This document shows, piece after piece, positions 57,576 to 64,000 of a stretch of 64,000 bases of DNA (positions within the stretch are counted from its first letter, which is position 1; every line of letters begins with the position of its first letter). This DNA comes from Shewanella psychromarinicola (lineage in GTDB: Bacteria > Pseudomonadota > Gammaproteobacteria > Enterobacterales > Shewanellaceae): positions 992,001 through 1,056,000 of the forward strand of contig NZ_CP034073.1 in the NCBI RefSeq assembly GCF_003855155.1. The letters run 5' to 3'. A program made the translations under genes and the position numbers. Below the pieces are notes generated by a model. The model had not been told where the DNA came from and searched no databases. It worked only from the letters and a program-made list of their open reading frames with translations.

Positions 57576-58145
57576 ATGTTTAGTTCACTTTGCTCTGGGT
57601 TACTCAAAATACTTGGTTGGAAATTAGATGGTCAACTTGATAAAACCAAACCCTGCGTCATCATTGTTGGCCCGCATACCAGTAATTGGGATTTCATTAT
57701 TGGCATTATCGCCCGCAGCGCCTTAGGAACTAAAATACACTTTTTGGGTAAGCATCAGCTCTTTATTCCGCCTTGGGGATGGTTATTTCGCGCCATGGGT
57801 GGTAGCCCCGTTGATAGACGTAAATATAATAGCTTAGTCGATGGCGTGGTACTGTTATTCCAACAAGATCCACTTTATAAACTGGCCTTAGCACCAGAAG
57901 GTACACGCAGCCCAGTAACCCGTTGGAAAAGTGGCTTTTACCATATTGCAGCCAAAGCGGATGTTGATATTGTGCCAATCGGATTAGATTTCGGCCGCAA
58001 AGCGATTGTGATCGCCAAGCCCTTAAGACCGACAGGAGATATTGAACGAGAAATAAATCAGTTAATGGATTTCTATCGTTCAATCAAAGGATGTCATCCC
58101 AAAAAGATCCCCAATTATCAACAAAGCAGTGACGTTAAAAAATAA
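57576..58145 (+). CDS. Lysophospholipid (1-acylglycerol-3-phosphate) acyltransferase family protein
   Basis: A 189-residue protein. The acyltransferase HX4D motif is HTSNWD, and the substrate motif is APEGTRSPVTRWKSGFYHIA. A short hydrophobic segment lies around WGWLFRAMGG. It probably acylates a lysolipid, but the small size leaves the acceptor open. It is convergent with the hydrolase gene, whose original stop (58146-58148) directly abuts this stop codon. Confidence 0.87.
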   Translation: MFSSLCSGLLKILGWKLDGQLDKTKPCVIIVGPHTSNWDFIIGIIARSALGTKIHFLGKHQLFIPPWGWLFRAMGGSPVDRRKYNSLVDGVVLLFQQDPLYKLALAPEGTRSPVTRWKSGFYHIAAKADVDIVPIGLDFGRKAIVIAKPLRPTGDIEREINQLMDFYRSIKGCHPKKIPNYQQSSDVKK

Positions 58146-58203
58146 CTACAATTCAATATAATCATCTGTGAGTGCTAAGAATAAAGAAAAATAACACGCT
58201 GCG
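58146..58203 (-). pseudogene. Detached 3' end of the alpha/beta hydrolase gene
   Basis: Read on the minus strand after the main gene part (to 60417), this stretch completes the split Gly codon, adds 18 sense codons and ends with TAG exactly beside the acyltransferase stop. The group II intron lies between the two parts. Confidence 0.65.
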
Positions 58204-60416
58204 GTGCGCTACAAGACACTTTCTAAACTCTCAGAAGCTAACACGTAGCTGCCAGTGCGACCTGAGGTCGTATGAAGCGCTGTTCACCGCGATAAGAGTG
58301 AACCATCTGTATCACCAGATGCCCCTAAGACTCTGAATAAAGCAGCGAGTCTGACAATGTAACGAAATTCGGTTTTATACCGAATGGGAACAAAATCGTG
58401 AGAGGACGTTCCTCCTGATAACCACAATCGGGTAAGTGCTAGGGTGTCAGTACGATGAACATAAGTGAATCCATATAAGGTGCGTTATACGTGAATCAGC
58501 GGAAGTGGTTAATACGCTGTGGCCAAAAAGGCACGAGAGTTGGAAAGAGATTGGGCAGTGCTCTTTCGTGATCAAATAACTCTCCGCACTAGAGTGGGCA
58601 TCTAACCTGACGTTGCGCGACATACGGAACAGGGTAAGCCTGTATCACTCCCTTTGGGGAAAGTGACCTGTGAAGGCTACCGATAGTAATGCAGGTAAAG
58701 GAGGCTAGAAAAAGCGAATGCCGCATTGTAATAATGCGGATACTGATTTTATCTGGCGCGAAAGCGAGCTGACTTCTAGCTGGTCTCCCGTTGCAAGATG
58801 ATTTGAAGAACTTTATTCAAGGATAAACGCAAATGATGGCTTCAAACGAAGTTAGTGCATCTCCTGACAATGCTCAATGGCAATCCATTAACTGGAGAGT
58901 GGTTAAGCAACATGTATTAAAGCTTCAAATGCGCATTGCAAAAGCAACCCGAGAAGGTAAACACGGCAAGGCGAAAGCGTTGCAGTGGATACTCACCCAC
59001 TCTACATCAGCAAAATTGCTTGCTGTTAAAAGAGTTTCTCAAAATAAAGGCAGCAAAACACCAGGAATTGACGGCATCATTTGGAACAGTGATGCTCGTT
59101 GTATGACTGCGGTCAATCAACTGAGTCGAAAAGGCTATCATGCCAAACCGCTCAGGCGTATCTACATCCCCAAGAAAAACGGCAAACTCAGACCTTTAGG
59201 CATTCCCTGCATGATAGACAGAGCGCAGCAAGCGCTTCATCTTCTCGCTTTGGAGCCTATTTCGGAAACGGTAGCCGACCTTAATAGCTATGGCTTTCGA
59301 CCTAATCGAAGCGCAGCAGATGCAATTGCACAGTGCTTCAAATGTTTATGTATGAAGCGCTCTAGCCAATGGGTTCTTGAGGGTGACATCAAAGCCTGTT
59401 TCGATAAGATTGGTCATCAATGGCTTATCGACAACATTCAATTAGATAAACGAATGCTGAAACAATGGCTTGGATGTGGTTATATTGATAAAGGATTGTT
59501 CTATAAAACAGCTGAAGGAACACCACAAGGTGGGATCATATCGCCTACGCTTATGTTGCTCACGCTGGCTGGGTTAGAACAGTTGGTTAAGTCTATTGCC
59601 CGTAAAACAGGGAATAGAGTCAACTTTATCGGATACGCAGACGATTTTGTCATCACAGGTTCTTCGCAAGAAGTCCTAGTTAATGAAATCAAGCCGCAAC
59701 TCATTGGCTTTCTACAGGAAAGGGGCTTAACACTCTCTGATGAGAAAACACACATTACTCATATCAATGATGGTTTTGACTTTCTGGGATTCAATATCAG
59801 GAAGTACAACGGCAAACTGCTCATTAAACCGAGCAAGAGCAACGTTCTGTCATTTCTGAGCAACTTACGTGAATTCATCAGAAAACATCCAACAATACCC
59901 GTTAACGATTTAATCAAAATACTGAATCCGAAACTGAGGGGGTGGGCGAACTATTATCGCCATTGTGTTGCTAAGCAAGTTTTCGGTTATGTAGGCCATC
60001 AACTTTTCTGGTTGTTATGGCGTTGGGCAGTTAGGCGTCATCCGTCTAAAAGTAAAGACTGGGTGAGGCGTAAATATTATTTGGATGGTAAGGGACAGTG
60101 GCAATTTCATGGTTGGCAGAAAATAGCGAACATGGATTGTCGGTTTAACCTTGTCCAAATAGCTCAAACGCTAATACAAAGACATGTGAAAATCAGGAGT
60201 GCAGCGACACCTTACGACCCCGAATATGCAGCTTACTTAGGTACGCGCAAGCGGGCAAAGGAAGGTAGAAACTCATGGTTCGAACCCGTCTTGGCTGCGA
60301 TATAGGGTGCTGGGTAACAGAACACGCCTTAGCGGAGGCTTGAGCCGTATGCAGTGAAAGTTGCACGTACGGTTCTTAGGAGGGCGGCACTTGGTAACAG
60401 GTGTCGCCTATCCGAC
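58204..60416 (+). mobile_element. Group II intron
   Basis: The 5' end is GTGCGCTACAAG (58204). The 3' end is domain V (GAGCCGTATGCAGTG ... GCACGTACGGTTC, about 60341-60374) and domain VI, ending in CCGAC at 60416. A maturase gene lies in domain IV (58833-60305). A candidate EBS1, GCAGCG at 58342-58347, pairs with CGCTGC (58197-58202) in the upstream flank. The intron lies antisense in an alpha/beta hydrolase gene, so it cannot be spliced from that mRNA. The exact ends are assigned by consensus and by restoring the hydrolase frame. Confidence 0.85.
58833..60305 (+). CDS. ltrA: Group II intron reverse transcriptase/maturase LtrA
   Basis: A 490-residue protein. RT domain motifs include PGIDGI, RRIYIPKKNGKLRPLGIP, LEGDIKACFD, TPQGGIISP and the catalytic FIGYADDFVITG, all intact. 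The maturase X domain follows (NPKLRGWANYYRHCVAKQVF). The C-terminus has YDPEYAAYLGTRKRAKEGR but no following Cys/His endonuclease cluster, so the HNH domain seems truncated. It should promote intron splicing and may allow retrotransposition without an endonuclease. Confidence 0.95.
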   Translation: MMASNEVSASPDNAQWQSINWRVVKQHVLKLQMRIAKATREGKHGKAKALQWILTHSTSAKLLAVKRVSQNKGSKTPGIDGIIWNSDARCMTAVNQLSRKGYHAKPLRRIYIPKKNGKLRPLGIPCMIDRAQQALHLLALEPISETVADLNSYGFRPNRSAADAIAQCFKCLCMKRSSQWVLEGDIKACFDKIGHQWLIDNIQLDKRMLKQWLGCGYIDKGLFYKTAEGTPQGGIISPTLMLLTLAGLEQLVKSIARKTGNRVNFIGYADDFVITGSSQEVLVNEIKPQLIGFLQERGLTLSDEKTHITHINDGFDFLGFNIRKYNGKLLIKPSKSNVLSFLSNLREFIRKHPTIPVNDLIKILNPKLRGWANYYRHCVAKQVFGYVGHQLFWLLWRWAVRRHPSKSKDWVRRKYYLDGKGQWQFHGWQKIANMDCRFNLVQIAQTLIQRHVKIRSAATPYDPEYAAYLGTRKRAKEGRNSWFEPVLAAI

Positions 60417-61831
60417 CCTAAACGGGTAATATGGGTTGGTGTATGGATCCGCACTAAAGATAGCACCAACCGCGTCGACGCTTGTGATATAAACACAGGA
60501 GAACTACCCCAAAATGTTACCCCGGCTAAATCAAACCGACTTTGAGTACTATTAATTCCACCCAAAAAGTGAGTATCTGTGGCGCTAATAGTACTGCGCG
60601 TTATCATCATTTTGTTTAACGGTACACCTATGCGGCTAGACTTGATTGTCACAATCGAGTCGCTGATAGTGAGCTCGTTTACATCAGCATCATCTACAAA
60701 CACCAATTTACAGTCATCAATAATTAGCTGGTCATAGTGCCCCGAAAAATATTGTTGGCTATCTTGATAGCATTTGCCAATACGCTTACTTTGATTTTCA
60801 GAGCCTTGTTCGCGAGCTAAAGGCGTAGACGCAAGGCTGGTTAGCAGCATCTGATTAAAAATGCGCTGATGAGACTTCATCGGGACATGTCCGGCACCGT
60901 CAATAACCCGTAGTTGTGCCCTAGGTAATATATGCAGTAGTGCTTGAGCGGTTCGCAATGGTGCAACCTGATCATCCGCTCCCCAAATGAGCTGCGTAGC
61001 GGGCATCTGTTGGTAATTAAGCACAGAGAAGTTTTGTTCCATTAATGCTAATGCCGCATTGGTATTCGTTTGCTCGCCAATGGTCATATTACGAATAGAC
61101 TCGTTGCGACTCAGCAACTGAGTGGGATCAAACCCTGTCCCTGTTTTCTCTAGTATTTTGTCAGCAAAATTATCAACCCGCGCCAATAGTCGGCGAAAAC
61201 CTTGTGGTAATTCGCTATTGGCCATGTTCCTCTTAGAAATTTGCTTTAGATAGGCTGTACGGTCCAAAATTCCGGCAGCATCGACCAACACAAGTTGTTC
61301 AACGTTGCCAGGATATTGGCTAGCATAGTATAAACTGATCGCCGCCCCCATCGAGTGGCCCACTAAATGCACCTGAGTATCTGGATGGCGGTAACGACTT
61401 ACAACCCAATCGATAACCTTGGCATATTCTTTTGGCGAGTAAGTAAATACAGCACCTTGTGATAAGCCAAAACCGGGTAAATCAATAGCAACAACATGGT
61501 ACTGCTTTGCCAATGCAGGAATAACCGTTAACCAGTCTTTAGAGGCTAAATCGCCTAAACCATGAATAAGTACAACCGTGTCACTATGCTCAAACCCGGT
61601 TTGCAGCACAAACAGCGGCGCTTGGTGGCTGGGTACCATCACTCGTTCAAATTGATAGCCCGCAGGGTAATCGGCTAATTCTGCCGCGGTTAACGGTTCA
61701 ACCATCAATGGTTTTTGGTTACCGATTGCACCAACTTGCTTACTGATGTCATTAAACCAACTGGCTGGCACGGGTATCGCCCACAAGAGCGACACCATTA
61801 ATAGCAAGAGTAATAAAGGTGATTTAACCAC
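60417..61831 (-). pseudogene. Alpha/beta hydrolase gene interrupted by the group II intron
   Basis: The protein has a signal peptide or anchor (residues 1-23). An alpha/beta hydrolase domain follows: VLIHGLGDLASKDW (oxyanion), AIDLPGFGLSQG, nucleophile GHSMGAA, WGADDQVAP and DGAGHVPMK. A separate C-terminal domain with Asp/Ser-rich beta text follows (LIIDDCKLVFVDD). The unbroken frame runs on to 60329, but everything beyond base 60417 is intron sequence read backwards. The real end lies at 58146-58203. Joined, the ancestral protein would be 490 residues. The catalytic domain is whole, so a chimeric protein with about 29 foreign residues could still be made. Confidence 0.8.
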
Positions 61832-61858
61832 CGCAGAAGTCCGCTCTCTGGCAGCTTA

Positions 61859-63133
61859 TCACTCTTGTTCGGTGCATTGCTTTATGCTGCGAATATCGGT
61901 TCCTGTGGGAATTTGAAACGCGCGCAAACCAAACTCTGGTAACACGGCAAAAATGTGGTCAAAAATATCCGCTTGAATGGCTTCATAATAGGTCCAACGA
62001 ATATCATTGGTAAAAATATACAACTCTATCGGCAAGCCTTCAGTCGTTGGGGCTAGCTGCCTAACCATCAATGTCATGTCTTTATGTACTTTTTCATGAC
62101 GATGTAAATACTCTTGTAAGTACGCTCTGAATGTTCCGATATTGGTTAAATGACGGCCGTTCACCTTCATCTCGATATCACTCACATTGGCATTAGCGAC
62201 ACTAATTTCACTAAAGATTTGTGGCAAGTATTCTTTTAAGTAATTCACCTTGCCCAAGCGTAAACGCTCTTCATCCGTTAAAAATTGAATACTATTGACA
62301 TCAATATTGATTGAACGCTTAATCCGTCGACCGCCAGACTCAGACATGCCGCGCCAGTTCTTAAATGCATCAGAGACCAATGCATAGGCTGGGATCATGG
62401 TGATCGTATTGTCCCAATTGCGTACTTTGACTGTCGTCAATGTCACGTCTTCAACTGCGCCATCTGCAGCGTATTTATCCATTTGGATCCAATCGCCTTT
62501 ACTCACCATGCGATTAGCGGCAAGTTGAATCCCAGCAACAAAGCCTAAAATGGTGTCACGAAATACCAGCATAACAAGACCGGTTGCAACCCCTAAACCA
62601 CTAAAGAAATAAACAGGCGACCGGTCGGCTAGTACCGCAAACACAACAATTAACCCAATGAAAAACAAGAATAACTTAGTCAGTTGAACAAAACTTTTTA
62701 CCGGTAAACGGCGATTAACATGATTAACATCGGCAATTTCATCGATGGCATTTAATCCGCCATACACAGCTCGAATAATAAAAAACACTAACAAAGCGCT
62801 AAGTAAACGGTCAATAAACGCACTGACCAACTCGAGTTCAGTTAACACTATGGGGATCAATAAATCGAGGATTAAAATGGGCACTAAAATAGCGAGACGC
62901 TCAAACACCTTAAAACGCATGAAAATATCGTCCCAAGTCACCGAGGAACGACGGATCACAGCATTCACACCGTGAACCACAAATCGGTGAGTAATGAAAT
63001 AACTTAAACCTGCCACAATCAAACAGGCAAAAATCAATATCAAGGTGGCGACGCCATCCGATGGTTGGCTATTAATACCTAACTGGGTTAACCAAGCCGC
63101 GATTTCAACTCGAACATCTATATTCACAAACAA
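61859..63133 (-). CDS. MscS-family mechanosensitive channel, YbdG type
   Basis: A 424-residue inner-membrane protein. It has about five membrane segments in residues 20-190. The pore-lining segment is FFSGLGVATGLVMLVFRDTILGFVAG. The cytoplasmic MscS beta domain follows (NRMVSKGDWIQM, GAVEDVTLTTVKVRNWDNT). The length and the later TFRAYLQEYLHRH extension match E. coli YbdG (miniconductance osmotic channel). It lies 27 bp upstream of the hydrolase gene in the same direction. Confidence 0.9.
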   Translation of the reverse strand: MFVNIDVRVEIAAWLTQLGINSQPSDGVATLILIFACLIVAGLSYFITHRFVVHGVNAVIRRSSVTWDDIFMRFKVFERLAILVPILILDLLIPIVLTELELVSAFIDRLLSALLVFFIIRAVYGGLNAIDEIADVNHVNRRLPVKSFVQLTKLFLFFIGLIVVFAVLADRSPVYFFSGLGVATGLVMLVFRDTILGFVAGIQLAANRMVSKGDWIQMDKYAADGAVEDVTLTTVKVRNWDNTITMIPAYALVSDAFKNWRGMSESGGRRIKRSINIDVNSIQFLTDEERLRLGKVNYLKEYLPQIFSEISVANANVSDIEMKVNGRHLTNIGTFRAYLQEYLHRHEKVHKDMTLMVRQLAPTTEGLPIELYIFTNDIRWTYYEAIQADIFDHIFAVLPEFGLRAFQIPTGTDIRSIKQCTEQE

Positions 63134-63474
63134 ATCCTTAGCAATCTTTTATCTTTACTCAATCAACAGACTTACATTAGCCCGCATAAAAACAATGAAG
63201 CTCTCGTAGGCTTATCACTATACTCATTATGCCCTGTGTTGATGTAGAACGTTAATGAAACATCAACACTATCAGCCAACATACCGAATATAAATGCAAG
63301 CCACTCTTTTCACTATTATTTTAAATTTTTGACTTATCTGAGTATCCCCATGCATGATTAAACAAAAATGATCTTTTTTCCATGGGAAAAAAAAGACAAT
63401 AAAAAAGGACCTTGCAGTCCTTTTATCCAATTTATCATCAATATAGCATGCTGATAATATGTTACTTAGCCCAA
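63134..63474. other. Intergenic region between hutH and ybdG-like genes; no gene seen
   Basis: 340 bp, A/T-rich, with the hutH terminator at 63403-63424. No coding region is supported. Confidence 0.5.
63403..63424 (-). terminator. Terminator after hutH
   Basis: AAAAGGAC and GTCCTTTT form an 8-bp stem with a 6-nt loop, followed on the minus strand by a TT-ATTG run. Confidence 0.8.
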
Positions 63475-64000
63475 CTAAAAGCTCGGTAACATACCTTGTG
63501 GTAACAGCCTGTTGAAGCTCGCGCGACACAACAAGTTAACCGAGTTGTCGATATCGGGTGAAAAATAACGGTCTTTATCATAAAACGTCACGATTTCACG
63601 CAGTTCAGCTTTGGCCATTGCGACGGCCGCGCTCGGTTGCAACGGCGCTCTGAAGTCTAAGCCTTGTGCGGCAGCTAACAGCTCAATCGCCAACACGCCA
63701 CGGGTATTTTCGCTCATGTAACGTAAGCGCCGTGCAGCAAACGTGGCCATCGACACATGATCTTCTTGGTTAGCCGATGTGGGCAAACTGTCTACCGATG
63801 CTGGGTGAGCGTAGGTTTTGTTTTCAGAAGCTAACGCCGCTGCGGTTACTTGAGCAATCATAAAACCTGAGTTGACGCCACCGTTATCCACTAAAAATGG
63901 CGGTAACTTAGAAAGGCTAGAATCAATCAATAACGCCATTCGGCGCTCCGAAATTGACCCCATTTCAGCAATCGCAATCGCAAGATTATCAGCCGCCATC
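63475..64000 (-). CDS. hutH: Histidine ammonia-lyase HutH, C-terminal part
   Basis: About 175 C-terminal residues; the start lies beyond base 64000. Family text includes [43 protein letters not shown] and a late [11 protein letters not shown]. The catalytic MIO loop (ASG) would be upstream, outside the window. The enzyme turns histidine into urocanate and ammonia. Confidence 0.95.
   Translation of the reverse strand, partial: MAADNLAIAIAEMGSISERRMALLIDSSLSKLPPFLVDNGGVNSGFMIAQVTAAALASENKTYAHPASVDSLPTSANQEDHVSMATFAARRLRYMSENTRGVLAIELLAAAQGLDFRAPLQPSAAVAMAKAELREIVTFYDKDRYFSPDIDNSVNLLCRASFNRLLPQGMLPSF

Noticed and set aside
60329..60416. True C-terminus of the alpha/beta hydrolase
   Set aside because: These codons are domain V/VI of the group II intron read backwards, so they are not ancestral protein.

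Overview
The window looks like a chromosomal segment of a marine gammaproteobacterium, almost certainly a Shewanella. The evidence is the multihaem cytochromes, a periplasmic DMSP lyase next to a flavocytochrome-type reductase, the E. coli-like gene orders mutM/coaD/LPS core/waaA/kbl-tdh and polA-spf-engB-cytochrome c4-CsrB RNA-yihI, and a RyhB RNA beside a tungstate/molybdopterin operon. The species assignment is inference; nothing in the window was compared with a database.

Region 1 (1-5900) is a probable DMSP/acrylate respiration island on the minus strand. It holds a flavoprotein enoate reductase with its tetrahaem cytochrome, then a degenerate IS30-type element inserted in a 15-bp repeat tract, then the DMSP lyase dddY and a truncated porin. 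Near-identical palindromes (TTGGA-N6-TCCAA) precede both transcription units, so they are probably co-regulated. The proposed flow is: porin admits DMSP, DddY releases acrylate and DMS in the periplasm, and the flavoprotein/cytochrome pair reduces acrylate as an electron acceptor.

Region 2 (5900-17000) is regulatory. It has a DUF3612 XRE regulator divergent from a free-standing malate synthase G insertion-domain protein, ccoG, a PAS/sigma-54 activator, a PqiA-like membrane protein, and a cupredoxin/GGDEF-EAL pair with a decayed DUF3034 partner gene. An HD-GYP protein closes the region.

Region 3 (17000-30900) carries menF, a preQ1-I riboswitch and the queuosine precursor transporter yhhQ, the Fur-controlled sRNA RyhB, a sigma-54 two-component system, and tupABC-mobA-mobB/moeA for tungstate uptake and Mo/W cofactor synthesis. 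A small membrane protein and mutM follow.

Region 4 (30900-48830) is the lipopolysaccharide core locus: wzi, coaD, several GT9/GT8/GT25 glycosyltransferases, hldD, kdkA and waaA. It includes an unusual CDP-glycerol-type pair (TagD-like and TagB/F-like). A TetR regulator, kbl-tdh, glpE-glpG and elbB follow.

Region 5 (48830-64000) holds polA, Spot 42 RNA, a candidate new sRNA, engB, cytochrome c4, a CsrB-type RNA, a methyltransferase, yihI, a DUF2489 protein and an acyltransferase. A group II intron is inserted antisense into an alpha/beta hydrolase gene. A YbdG-type MscS channel and the C-terminal part of hutH end the window. A roughly 190-250 bp intergenic repeat family occurs several times between 5800 and 57400.
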